A program made the translations under genes and the position numbers. DNA of 64,000 nucleotides from Alistipes montrealensis (GTDB taxonomy: Bacteria > Bacteroidota > Bacteroidia > Bacteroidales > Rikenellaceae). The stretch covers positions 171,630 to 235,629 of the forward strand of contig NZ_JAGYXY010000004.1 in assembly GCF_018362775.1 (NCBI RefSeq), in the 5' to 3' direction. The notes beneath the pieces are model-generated. The model was not told the DNA's origin and searched no databases. It saw only the letters and a program-made list of their open reading frames with translations. Shown in pieces: positions 1 through 8,754 of this stretch (position 1 is the first letter of the stretch; each line of letters opens with the position of its first letter).

Positions 1-104
1 TCGAAAACCTCCTGGAGCGTTCCTTTCTTTTCCGGTTCCAGGTCCAGGTAACTGCATCCGGCCAGCACGAGGCAGAGCGATATTAGTAGATATTGCGGTT
101 TCAT
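1..104 (-). CDS. RagB/SusD-family outer-membrane lipoprotein, N-terminal fragment
   Basis: Only the first 34 codons lie in the window; the gene runs off the left edge. The reading begins MKPQYLLISLCLVLAGC, a lipoprotein signal peptide with lipobox LAGC (Cys17), followed by a short acidic segment (SYLDLEPE) of the kind found at the start of mature SusD proteins. The start codon lies 12 bases downstream of the SusC stop, the usual susC-susD arrangement. SusD proteins sit on the cell surface and act as a lid that captures substrate over the SusC channel. The family call rests on the signal and position only, since no SusD fold is visible in this piece. Confidence 0.8.
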   Translation of the reverse strand, partial: MKPQYLLISLCLVLAGCSYLDLEPEKKGTLQEVF

Positions 105-116
105 AATTGTCGATCG

Positions 117-3100
117 TTAAAAGTTAAACTGCGCTCCGATGTTCACGATTCTCTGAAGCGGATAACGGAGTCCGTTGCCCCGGTTGTCGCTGGACGATTC
201 CGGTTTGTTGTCATAACCGCCCAATTCCGGGTCCCAGTGTTTAAAGGGGGAGAATGTCAGCAGGTTGGCGCCCGAAACATAGACTCTCATCCATTTGAAC
301 GAGTAGCCTATCTCGAGGTTTTTCAGGCGCAGGAAGGCGCCGTCGCGGAGCCAGTAGGAGGAGAGCACCTCCGTATTGTCGCGGCCGTCGGTATGCGAAA
401 GGCGCGGATAAGCGGCGTCGGGATTCGGATTGTTTTCCGACCAGTAGTCCTCGGCGACGAATCCGAGTACGTTCTTGTGATAGACGCCGAACGGATGAAT
501 GTCGTTCATGTAGATCGACACCTTTGCGATACCCTGGAAATAGACCGAGAAATCCCATCGTTTATACTTTGCCGAAAGACCGAAGCCGTATACGACCTGG
601 GGAATATACGGATCGCCGATATAGGTCCTGTCGTATTGGTCGATCTTTTTGTCGCCGTTCAGGTCCTGATATTTGATGTCGCCCGGTTTGACGTTGGCCA
701 TCACGGCCGACTGGTCGGGGCTGTTGTCGATATCGGCCTGGTCCTTGAATAGCCCCAGTGCAACGTAGGCCGGTCCGATCCGGTTCATCGGACCGCCGCG
801 CTCGTACTGGTAATCCCATTCGTATTCCGGTTCGTCCCGGAACAGCAGGGTGTTTTTTGCATAGGTGAACGTACCTTTGAATGTCAGGAGAAAATCGGGA
901 TTGAAGACGTGGTTGTATTCGAGCGAGAGGTCTACGCCCTCGTTGCGTGTCTTGCCCATGTTGGCAAACGGCGTAGCACTGCCCATGCCGACCGTCGCCG
1001 GCACTGTCTGGCGGATCAGCAGGATGCGTTCCCGGTTTTCGCGGAAGAAATCGGCGATCAGCAGGAACCGGTTGTCGAACAAGCCGAGCTCCAGTCCGAT
1101 ATTCTTTTTCAGCGAGGTTTCCCACGTGGCGTAGGGGTTGCCGTAGCGGGTTATTACCGCACCCTTCATCGAACTGTTGAATGCCGGGCCGAACGAATAG
1201 CTCTTGCCGTCCATCGTCAGGTGTGTATAGCCTTGGAAGCGTTCGCTGGTGAGCGAATTACCTACCAGGCCGTAGGAGCCGCGCAGTTTCAGCAGGCTGA
1301 CGACTTTGGTAAGCGGTTCGAAGAATTTCTCGTTGGAGATGATATAACCCAGGGCAATCGACGGGAAGAACCCGAACTTTTTCCCCTTGACGAAGTTGTC
1401 GCTGCCGTTATAGGCGAAGTTGAATTCGGTGTAATAACGCCTGTTGAAATTATAGGTCAGGCGGCCCGCTATACCCTGGTTCTTTTCGCCCAGGGCCGCG
1501 TTGTAGTTGTTGCTTGCGGGATTGTTGCGGTAGTAGCCCCGTTGCAGGTAGATGAACTGGGCGTTCACGTCGTGTTTGCCGAATTCGCGGTGGTAGTTGA
1601 GCATGATATTGGCATTCGCGAGACGGTCGCTGGAGTTCGAATTCCTTGCCACGGCGGCGTTGCTGCCGTCGGTGTTGATCGAGCGCAGGTCGTATTTATA
1701 ACTGCCGTCGTCGTTCTGTATCAGTGTATTGGGGTCTATCTCGAAATAGAATGGCGTGATGTATTTGCCGGTCGAGGTGCTGTTGAATACTTTCAGCGAA
1801 AATTGTCCCGTGACGGAAAGCCCTTTGGTGATGAAATCCAGTTTCTGGTCGAAATCGACCGTTCCCATCGAAGTCGTCCGGAACATGGCGTTGACGCCCT
1901 GCGCCAGTGACGCGTAGGGGTTGGCGAACATGTTCTGCTGGGGGCCGCCCGATTTGTTGCCGAAAGGAATGTAGTTCATCTCTTCGGTCTGCGGGAATTT
2001 TACGGGGAATTGCGAAGGTGAGGCCCACATCACCCGGCCGAAGAGATAATTCACGTCGTTGAGCGGCCCGGTGTAATCCTGCACCTGGATATTCAGTTTT
2101 ACGCCGATCTTGGTGGTTTTGGTGAGCTGGCTGCTGACGTTCGACTGGAACGAATAACGCAGGTTGTGGATATTGTTCTTGAAGGGATTTTCCGGGGCTT
2201 GTTTCAACAGGCCCGATTCGTTGGTGATCGAAGCGCTCATAAAGTAGGTCACGCGCTTGGCAATACCTCCCGAGACGTTCAGGTTGACCGCCTGCGTATA
2301 GGTTTGCTGTTTGAAGAGTTCTTTATACCAGTTGACGTTGGGGTACACATACGGGTTGAGTTTGTTGATGGTTCCCTGGATCGCCTCTTCCGAAAATTTC
2401 GGTTCTGCTCCGGGAGTACGCGCTTCGATGGCTTCGTTGAACATGCGCATATATTGCACGCCGTCGGCAAGCTCCGGGATTTGCGTAGGCATCGACATGC
2501 GTCCTTCGACGCGCAGGTTTATCTTCGGTTTGCCGCCCTGGCCCGTTTTCGTCGTCACGATCATCACGCCGTTTGCACCGCGCGATCCGTAGAGGGCTGT
2601 CGCCGTGGCGTCCTTGAGGATCGAGAAATTCTCGATCACTTCGGGGGCGAGTGCATTCAGGTCATATGACGAACACTCCACCCCGTCGATCAGGATCAGC
2701 GGATTCTGTGCGGCTTCGGCAAAGGTGCTCACGCCGCGAATCCAGAAATTAGCTCCGTCTGCGCCCGGTTCTCCGGACTGCTGCACCGAGATTACACCGG
2801 CGATACGGCCGGCAAAACTATTCGTCAGGTTAGCTGCCGGCATCTTCATGTCCGAGGTTTTGAACGACTGGATGGCGCCGATGACGCTCTCTTTCTTCTG
2901 CTGCCCGAACCCGACCACCACGACCTCTTCCATCACCCGGTTATCCTCGTTGAGGACGATATTGCAGATGCTCTCGGCTCCGGGCGTTATCTCCTGGTTC
3001 AGGTATCCGATGTAACTGTATACGAGCGACGAATTCATCGGAACATCGATCACGTATGTACCGTCGATGTTGGACGATACTCCGATCGTCGTCCCTTTTA

Positions 3101-3575
3101 CGATCACGTTTACGCCTGCCAGCGGGGTCCCTTTGGTATCGGTAATCGTGCCGGTGATTCGTTTGGTCCCGGATTGCCGCCGTGCCGGCTCGCTCTTTTC
3201 TGCGGCCTGCTTCTCCGTCTTTACGATAAAGATTTGGCGGTCTTTGATTTCATAAGAATTGTCGGTCGCCCTGAAAATCTGGTTGAGGACCGTTTCGACG
3301 GTTCCGTTGTTCACGTCGACCGAGACTTTGCGGTCGACATCGACGATGTCGTTGGAATAAAAGAAAATATATTCGGTCTTTTTCTCGATCTCGGCCAATA
3401 TCTCCTTTATAGGCTTGTTTTTTGCCTGGATCGACAGGTGAGTGGCTTTCGGGAGTGCTGCTGCGGCGTTTGCCGTCCACATTCCGGGCGACAAAAACAG
3501 AAACGCCAACTGTATCACACACAATCCCCGACGAAATAATGATTTCTTACAGCATGATTTATTGTTATTATTCAT
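117..3575 (-). CDS. SusC/RagA-family TonB-dependent transporter with STN signalling domain
   Basis: A 1152-residue outer-membrane transporter importing an unknown ligand with energy from TonB. In order: a long signal peptide (about 1-38), an STN domain (about 48-120, KPIKEILAEIEKKTEYIFFY), a carboxypeptidase-regulatory-like beta domain (about 139-210), a TonB box and plug beginning near 216 (EEVVVVGFGQQ), then the barrel ending in the terminal aromatic of NIGAQFNF. The STN domain is known from FecA-type receptors, where it contacts a FecR-type anti-sigma in the periplasm. The immediately upstream fecR and ECF sigma genes fit that circuit. SusD follows 12 bases downstream. Ligand identity cannot be read from the sequence. 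Confidence 0.95.
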   Translation of the reverse strand: MNNNNKSCCKKSLFRRGLCVIQLAFLFLSPGMWTANAAAALPKATHLSIQAKNKPIKEILAEIEKKTEYIFFYSNDIVDVDRKVSVDVNNGTVETVLNQIFRATDNSYEIKDRQIFIVKTEKQAAEKSEPARRQSGTKRITGTITDTKGTPLAGVNVIVKGTTIGVSSNIDGTYVIDVPMNSSLVYSYIGYLNQEITPGAESICNIVLNEDNRVMEEVVVVGFGQQKKESVIGAIQSFKTSDMKMPAANLTNSFAGRIAGVISVQQSGEPGADGANFWIRGVSTFAEAAQNPLILIDGVECSSYDLNALAPEVIENFSILKDATATALYGSRGANGVMIVTTKTGQGGKPKINLRVEGRMSMPTQIPELADGVQYMRMFNEAIEARTPGAEPKFSEEAIQGTINKLNPYVYPNVNWYKELFKQQTYTQAVNLNVSGGIAKRVTYFMSASITNESGLLKQAPENPFKNNIHNLRYSFQSNVSSQLTKTTKIGVKLNIQVQDYTGPLNDVNYLFGRVMWASPSQFPVKFPQTEEMNYIPFGNKSGGPQQNMFANPYASLAQGVNAMFRTTSMGTVDFDQKLDFITKGLSVTGQFSLKVFNSTSTGKYITPFYFEIDPNTLIQNDDGSYKYDLRSINTDGSNAAVARNSNSSDRLANANIMLNYHREFGKHDVNAQFIYLQRGYYRNNPASNNYNAALGEKNQGIAGRLTYNFNRRYYTEFNFAYNGSDNFVKGKKFGFFPSIALGYIISNEKFFEPLTKVVSLLKLRGSYGLVGNSLTSERFQGYTHLTMDGKSYSFGPAFNSSMKGAVITRYGNPYATWETSLKKNIGLELGLFDNRFLLIADFFRENRERILLIRQTVPATVGMGSATPFANMGKTRNEGVDLSLEYNHVFNPDFLLTFKGTFTYAKNTLLFRDEPEYEWDYQYERGGPMNRIGPAYVALGLFKDQADIDNSPDQSAVMANVKPGDIKYQDLNGDKKIDQYDRTYIGDPYIPQVVYGFGLSAKYKRWDFSVYFQGIAKVSIYMNDIHPFGVYHKNVLGFVAEDYWSENNPNPDAAYPRLSHTDGRDNTEVLSSYWLRDGAFLRLKNLEIGYSFKWMRVYVSGANLLTFSPFKHWDPELGGYDNKPESSSDNRGNGLRYPLQRIVNIGAQFNF

Positions 3576-3628
3576 ACCTTTGTAAGGATTTAATAGTTAA
3601 TTTTTAGCATTTTAACGGTTAGATCACA

Positions 3629-3667
3629 GGCCGGGCGATAGTACCAGTATCGCTCGGCCGTTTTTTT
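3629..3667 (+). terminator. GC-rich hairpin with T-tract between fecR and susC
   Basis: Twelve-base arms at 3629-3640 and 3648-3659 pair with one wobble around a 7-base loop. Seven T follow on the plus strand (3661-3667). Both flanking genes read on the minus strand, where the run appears as A before the hairpin. It is therefore either a terminator for antisense transcripts or a leader structure ahead of susC. Confidence 0.5.
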
Positions 3668-3722
3668 ACAGGCTCGTTTTTTATCTCATAGGCTCTTCGG
3701 TTTTTCGGGTTTAAGGTTGGTT

Positions 3723-4904
3723 TTATTTGTCTTTGAGTACGATTATGTACATGTTGTCTCCTACGTGCTCGCAGGTCACCGGCATACTCAGGCTCAATCC
3801 CTGCAATACGTCGTCGAGGTTACCTTTCAGGTCGAGTTTGCCGGAACAGATGAATCCGCCCGCCCGTTCGCTGCAAACGATCGAAACATCGTAGTAATCC
3901 GAAAGACGCCGGGCGACGGTCTCCAGTTTCTCCTTGTCGAAATAGTAGGCCCCTTCGATCCATGAGGCATATTTGCGGACATCGACTTTCTCGATGCGCG
4001 TCCCGCCTTCCGAGGCCTCGTACATCTGTTCCGGTTCGAGGACGGTTTTATTCCGCCCCGCATTGTCTGCGACCCTTACGGAGCCTTCTACCAGGACGAT
4101 GCGTTCGAGTTTTTGGCTGTCGTACGCACATACGTTGAAGCGGGTTCCCATGACTTCGACATTCAGTCCCTTGGTCCGCACGATAAACGGGCGGTCGTCG
4201 TGTACTACATCGAGGAAAATCTCGCCGTCGACATAGATTTCACGCTGTTTGCCGATGAACTCCGCCGGATAGACGACACGCGTATTCGCATTGACCCACA
4301 CCTTGGTTCCGTCGGACAGGGTGAGCCGCGACATTTTGCCTTTCGGAATGATGAGCTGGTTGTATTTGGCCGATTCTTTCTTGGGTATCTCCGACCGGCT
4401 TACCGTGATTTTAGAATCGTCGTAGCGTATTTCAGCCTCTTTGTCGGTGATAACCACTGTTTTGGCATCGGAAAGGATCAGCTTGGTTTCTTTGCTGCCG
4501 GCAGAATCGGTTTTTGCGCAGGCATATTCGTAGATTTCGCCGTGCGGCGGATTATTGATTGCGGTCCATAACGCAAACAGCAGCAGTACCGATGCGGCGG
4601 CTACCGTCGGATAGAGCACGTATTTCCGGCGGAGAAATCGCTTCGGTTTGTTCAGTCCTGTTTCTGCCGCAATATTATCCCAGAGCCGGGAAATTTCCTG
4701 ATCGGTGATGAAAGGCAGGATTTCGTTGGAGGATTCGACATACCTTCTGGCAACGAAATATTCACTGATATTGGGAGGATCGGAAGCTACGAAATCCTGC
4801 CAAAAAGAGATGCTTTCCCGAACAGGATTTTTCACGGATGCGATGAAAAAATCGTCCGAAAGGAAATCTTCGAGCGTGAATAAGTTATAATCGTTGTCGT
4901 TCAT
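3723..4904 (-). CDS. FecR-family anti-sigma factor
   Basis: A 393-residue inner-membrane sensor expected to hold the adjacent ECF sigma inactive until the SusC transporter signals occupancy. The cytoplasmic N-terminal part (1-95) precedes one membrane helix (about 96-116, VLYPTVAAASVLLLFALW). A FecR domain lies at about 188-290, with LTLSDGTKVWVNANTRVVYP and FIVRTKGLNVEVMGTRFNV. A DUF4974-like C-terminal domain (about 318-390) probably meets the STN domain of SusC. The gene lies 63 bases downstream of the sigma gene and 147 upstream of susC, the standard sigma-fecR-susC order. Confidence 0.93.
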   Translation of the reverse strand: MNDNDYNLFTLEDFLSDDFFIASVKNPVRESISFWQDFVASDPPNISEYFVARRYVESSNEILPFITDQEISRLWDNIAAETGLNKPKRFLRRKYVLYPTVAAASVLLLFALWTAINNPPHGEIYEYACAKTDSAGSKETKLILSDAKTVVITDKEAEIRYDDSKITVSRSEIPKKESAKYNQLIIPKGKMSRLTLSDGTKVWVNANTRVVYPAEFIGKQREIYVDGEIFLDVVHDDRPFIVRTKGLNVEVMGTRFNVCAYDSQKLERIVLVEGSVRVADNAGRNKTVLEPEQMYEASEGGTRIEKVDVRKYASWIEGAYYFDKEKLETVARRLSDYYDVSIVCSERAGGFICSGKLDLKGNLDDVLQGLSLSMPVTCEHVGDNMYIIVLKDK

Positions 4905-4967
4905 CCGGAGAAGCGGTTTTATACAGTAAACACCGCTGCCCGGATTTTATAATCATTTTTCCGGAAA

Positions 4968-5525
4968 TTAATTCAGATAATTCGTCCGGATACGCTTCAA
5001 GGCCCGCTGGATGGTGTTCAGGACGGCCTGGTAACTCATGTTCATGACATCGGAAATCTCGCTGATGCTGAGGTTGTCGATATACCTGTAATGCATTGCC
5101 TGCTTCTGGCGCGGCGTGAGGGTCGACATGATTTCGGCGACTTTGTCCTGCATCATCACTTCTTCTTCCTGAATTTCGATTCTACGCGAGGCATCCTCGC
5201 AGGCCGGTTCTTTCGCTTTGGCCGCGTTGCCTGTTCCGAACCTGCTCTTATCCCGTTTCAAACTGTTGATAAGGCTGTTGCGAAGTGTTGCGAAAAGATA
5301 ATATTTGATGTTGTCGGTAGGGTGGAGGTTGCGCCGGTTGGAGTATATTTTGACAAAGACATCTTGAATGCAATCTTTTACCAATTCCCGGTCTCCGGTA
5401 AATTGGGATCCGTACATGAACAGTACACGGACATATCTTTCGAAAATATGCGCATAGGCTTCCCGGTCTCCGCCGAGAAATCGATTCCATAAAGACGCGT
5501 CGTCCCTGTTTTTCTTTATGTTCAT
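4968..5525 (-). CDS. ECF-type RNA polymerase sigma factor
   Basis: A 185-residue sigma-70 factor of the extracytoplasmic-function class. Region 2 is visible as DRELVKDCIQDVFVKIYSNR and region 4 as LTPRQKQAMHYRYIDN followed by the helix-turn-helix ISEISDVMNMSYQAV. Regions 1 and 3 are absent, as expected for ECF factors. It leads the sigma-fecR-susC-susD set and presumably directs transcription of that locus. Start chosen at the ATG giving MNIKKNRDD; no alternative upstream start improves the family match. Confidence 0.93.
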   Translation of the reverse strand: MNIKKNRDDASLWNRFLGGDREAYAHIFERYVRVLFMYGSQFTGDRELVKDCIQDVFVKIYSNRRNLHPTDNIKYYLFATLRNSLINSLKRDKSRFGTGNAAKAKEPACEDASRRIEIQEEEVMMQDKVAEIMSTLTPRQKQAMHYRYIDNLSISEISDVMNMSYQAVLNTIQRALKRIRTNYLN

Positions 5526-5802
5526 ATTTAACGCCGCGAGCCTTTCGGATTATAATTTTGCCCTTATTTTTTACGTTCCGCGTACAACTGCTTACAATAT
5601 TCGCAAAAATTCCCGTAATAACCAAGTAATTCAGCCTTAACATCGTGAAATGTATCCCGTTTTTACCGCAATCAGGCGCTCGGATGGTTGCGGAGTGTGC
5701 CATGGGTTCATCGTAAACAACTTTATGCTGTCCCCGGAAGATGCTTTACCTGAGTTTGGGCCGTGTATTCCGGTCTGTAATGTTTATTGGCCTGACGGTC
5801 CG
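5526..5802. other. Intergenic stretch, nothing recognised
   Basis: About 277 bases between the ECF sigma start and the terminator at 5803. A short plus-strand reading frame starts near 5650 but runs through the hairpin and has no recognisable protein character. I see no clear TAnnTTTG element for the sigma gene here. Confidence 0.5.
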
Positions 5803-5841
5803 AACAATAAGGGGCACTCTCACAGAGTGCCCCTTATTGTT
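5803..5841 (-). terminator. Perfect 18-bp hairpin terminator
   Basis: Arms 5803-5820 and 5824-5841 are perfect reverse complements around a CAC loop. It lies 19 bases beyond the end of the decayed restriction gene on the minus strand, so it probably ends the defence operon. It may also act in the other direction. Confidence 0.75.
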
Positions 5842-5860
5842 ATAGTTTATAAAGAATAAA

Positions 5861-6960
5861 TTATGTCACTTTCCGATGCAGAAAATCTACTGTTTTCATT
5901 ATCTGAGAAATAACTTTAAATTGAATAATTTGGAGCTGAATGCCCCTCGATTTTAGACTGAAATTACAACGTCTTTGTTATCAGTTTGCTGTGTCTATTC
6001 TTACTGTTTTTTAATTGTATTGAAAATAAGTGTTTTATGATTTTATAAGAGACCTGTTTTCTATTGTGGTAAATATAAATAAATCTTTGAGAACGAAATG
6101 TTAGTGCAAGGTTTTTATAGGCGTTCCTGGAAAGATGAAGTCTGGTTTCTTGTATCCTTCTGTTGCAACTTGAGTTTCGTACTGTAATTTGCAAGTCGTG
6201 AATGTTGTTAACTGGTGATACTCCAAAGATTTGCCTGCACGACTTTTTCTACGATTGAGTATTTGATTGGAAAATGCTATAAGTTCTGTCTGTATTTTTA
6301 AATCCAGCTTTTATATCTGTAGTGTATAGTTTGACCTTGAATGCTTTAAATAACTCATATCCAGTATTGATACATGATAATATATGTTTATCCGGATTTT
6401 GGCATATCATAACATCCGTTATTGGTGTGTTTTGATAAAGCAATCCCAAGCATAGTTCGCCATATCTACTGTTGTTGGAAATTGGTTGTAAGAGTTGAGA
6501 ATATTCTGAAATATCTCCAGCAGGGCATCTTCCGGGTTAATGATATAGTTTTTTGATTAACGCATTTGTTTCGACCGGACTCATGCCAAATGCATTGAGA
6601 AAAGCCTCAATATCTTCATCTGATGACAGGACATATCCTTCATGTTAATCCTCGCAATGTGGCGCAGGATCAAAAGATCTCCGACATTCTGTCTGTAAGG
6701 AACGGAAAGTTTCGTCCGAATCGGGTTATATCTGTATTCATTTTTACTTCCATAGTAAGAAAGCGACTTTGAGATACAAAGTCATTTTGCCATTTTATAT
6801 TTATGCTTCGCTCTTTTCTTTCCTTCCGGTTGCCGGGACGTTCGAAGAATAAACGCCATGCTTTAGTTGATGTTAAATATCCAGATTTATGACACCTGAA
6901 GCTCCGGCATCATTGGCTGATATGAACTTGCAAAATGTTGCTGTTTAGCTTACTACAGAT
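5861..6960 (-). pseudogene. Decayed EcoRII-type restriction endonuclease
   Basis: No intact frame exists, but joining segments from all three minus frames gives a continuous EcoRII-like protein. Pieces in order: KFISANDAGASG (about 6938-6900), TKAWRLFFERPG and INIKWQNDF (about 6893-6757), YYGSKNEYR with NVGDLLILRHIAR (about 6756-6665), EGYVLSSDEDIEAFLNAFGM (about 6645), ALLEIFQNILNSYNQFPTTV (about 6530), NPDKHILSCINTGYELFKAF (about 6390), then the EcoRII-C signature RRKSRAGKSLEYH and TEGYKKPDFIFPG (about 6250-6120). The segment after PDFIFPG, where the family carries further catalytic residues, is missing or scrambled. At least four frameshifts plus stops argue for true decay rather than base-calling error. 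The first part matches the N-terminus of the GHKL protein at 10056-12821. Exact start is uncertain. Confidence 0.85.
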
Positions 6961-6981
6961 ACAATGGCATCTCTTACAATA

Positions 6982-8253
6982 TTATCTTCTCTCATCTCTG
7001 AGCATCGTTTTTACCAGATTTTTGGCAACTGCGGAAATAAGGGGGACAATGACAGAGTTTCCGCATTGATGATATGCCTGGACATCGGATACCGCATTGA
7101 TGATATACTTGTCTTCGTAGCCCATCAAACGGGCACATTCCCGTGTTGTGAGGCGACGAGGATTCTTATCAGGTCCTTGTGGTATAAGTATTTCAGAACC
7201 ATCTTTATAATATCTTGCACTTAGTGTTCTCGTAATCCCATTCAAATCGACGAGCCCGAATCCGAACCCGTTGCCATTAGCCTGATGTTTTAACGCATAA
7301 TTCTGTAGGTATGTCCATAATTTGTCAGTTAAAGTGTATTTTGCATCAACATTGTTTTCCAAAATCTCACTGATTTTAGTTGAGACTTCATTCACGCTCG
7401 GAAACGTGAAATTCTCTTCTCCATGAAATATGTCGTTTCGAAAACCCACAATCATAATACGTTCACGATGCTGGGGAACGAAATGTTTGCCGTCCATGAT
7501 TTGGTAGTGGATGTTGTATCCTAGCTCTCTTAATGTATTAGAAATAACTCTGAATGTATTTCCTCTGTCATGTGACTGCAAATTTTTGACGTTTTCCAGA
7601 AAAATAGCTTTGGGTTGTTTCCTCCGAATTATTTCAGCAACGTCAAAAAAGAGCGTTCCCTGTGTTTCGTCTAAGAAACCATGGGCACGTCCCAGACTGT
7701 TTTTCTTGGATATTCCTGCAATGGAAAATGGCTGGCATGGAAATCCGGCACATAATATATCAAAATTGTCTGGGATATAATTTTTGTTTTTTTCATTGGT
7801 TATGTCGCCAAAAGGCATTTCCCCAAAATTTGCAAGATATGTTTTTTGTGCATATTTATTCCATTCAGATGAATAAACACATCTGCCTCCGAGATTTTGC
7901 ATGGCAATGCGAAACCCACCCATCCCTGCAAAAAGATCTATAAAAGTAAATTTCTTCCGTTTGGGTGCGGGATAAGGTGTGTTTAATACATCTGATAATA
8001 ATCTGTATTTCTCAATATCTTTCAGGACTATTGATTCCGGATTACTCAAATCCGGATATTTCTTCTTGAGCAGAAGTTGCAAATATTTGCGGCAATCCTT
8101 GCTGTAATATTTTGCAACAGGACCTTGATTATGTATCCAGTGTGTCATTACAGCCAGCATTTCTTCCGGCGTGGGACTATCCTGACTTTTTACTTTTAAT
8201 ATTTCAGAGGCTTCTAGCTGATAATGAGTATCTGCCTTTATTTTCTTTGTCAT
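6982..8253 (-). CDS. dcm: Dcm-like DNA (cytosine-5) methyltransferase
   Basis: A 423-residue C5-cytosine methyltransferase that moves a methyl group from S-adenosylmethionine to cytosine. Visible motifs: I (DLFAGMGG, about 106-113), IV with the catalytic cysteine in GFPCQPFS (Cys about 173), VI (ENV, about 220), VIII (QHRERI) and X (GNSV near the C-terminus). An N-terminal extension of about 100 residues resembles Dcm and EcoRII-type enzymes. The association with Vsr and an EcoRII-like nuclease suggests the target CCWGG, which is inference. The ATG at 8253 is preferred over an upstream TTG. It lies 49 bases after vsr and just before the decayed endonuclease. Confidence 0.95.
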   Translation of the reverse strand: MTKKIKADTHYQLEASEILKVKSQDSPTPEEMLAVMTHWIHNQGPVAKYYSKDCRKYLQLLLKKKYPDLSNPESIVLKDIEKYRLLSDVLNTPYPAPKRKKFTFIDLFAGMGGFRIAMQNLGGRCVYSSEWNKYAQKTYLANFGEMPFGDITNEKNKNYIPDNFDILCAGFPCQPFSIAGISKKNSLGRAHGFLDETQGTLFFDVAEIIRRKQPKAIFLENVKNLQSHDRGNTFRVISNTLRELGYNIHYQIMDGKHFVPQHRERIMIVGFRNDIFHGEENFTFPSVNEVSTKISEILENNVDAKYTLTDKLWTYLQNYALKHQANGNGFGFGLVDLNGITRTLSARYYKDGSEILIPQGPDKNPRRLTTRECARLMGYEDKYIINAVSDVQAYHQCGNSVIVPLISAVAKNLVKTMLRDERR

Positions 8254-8302
8254 CGTAATATAATATCTCAAGATACAAATATAGACATAATGCTTGGTTA
8301 GA

Positions 8303-8725
8303 TTATTGTTCTGAAAGGATTTCTTTTTTTATCTCTTCAAGAGTGGTGCTGATTGCATCCTGTTTTAGCTGGCACTCCCAGATTGTAATCACGTGCCAGT
8401 CGGACTGTTTGAGTATGTTTAAATTTTTTAGATCTCGCTGCTTGTTCTGGTTGATTTTGTTAATCCACCATTCTGTTCGTGTTTGCGGAATGACAAAATA
8501 CCTACAACCATCGTGTCCATGCCAAAAACAGCCATTGATAAAAATGACTGTTTTATATTTAGTCAGAACAACATCCGGAGTCCCCGGAAGTCGTTTTACA
8601 TTTATTCTGTAACGAAACCCTTGGGAAAACAGATATTTCCTGACTATAAGCTCTGGTTTAGTATTCCGACTCCTGACTTGGCTCATATTGTAGCTGCGAG
8701 TTTCCGGTGTATGCACGTCAGCCAT
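8303..8725 (-). CDS. vsr: Very short patch repair endonuclease Vsr
   Basis: A 140-residue Vsr endonuclease, which nicks beside the T of T:G mismatches that arise when 5-methylcytosine deaminates. Family marks are [15 protein letters not shown] near the N-terminus, [24 protein letters not shown] in the core (active-site Asp in the GTPDVV stretch; Cys and His of the structural zinc site follow) and [13 protein letters not shown]. The ATG at 8725 fits the family N-terminus; an upstream start would add unmatched residues. It sits directly upstream of the Dcm-like methylase, as dcm and vsr do in enterobacteria, and 29 bases after the receiver-like gene. Confidence 0.95.
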   Translation of the reverse strand: MADVHTPETRSYNMSQVRSRNTKPELIVRKYLFSQGFRYRINVKRLPGTPDVVLTKYKTVIFINGCFWHGHDGCRYFVIPQTRTEWWINKINQNKQRDLKNLNILKQSDWHVITIWECQLKQDAISTTLEEIKKEILSEQ

Positions 8726-8754
8726 GTTCTCTCTTTTAACTTCTCTATTGTGAA

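Noticed and set aside
3629..3667. Terminator for the minus-strand fecR transcript
   Set aside because: The T-tract is on the plus strand; kept only as a plus-strand or leader structure.
5650..5859. Short plus-strand frame before the defence region
   Set aside because: It passes through the 18-bp hairpin and resembles no protein; treated as chance.
5964..6449. Two small minus-strand frames as independent genes
   Set aside because: They are out-of-frame or partial pieces of the decayed EcoRII-type endonuclease.
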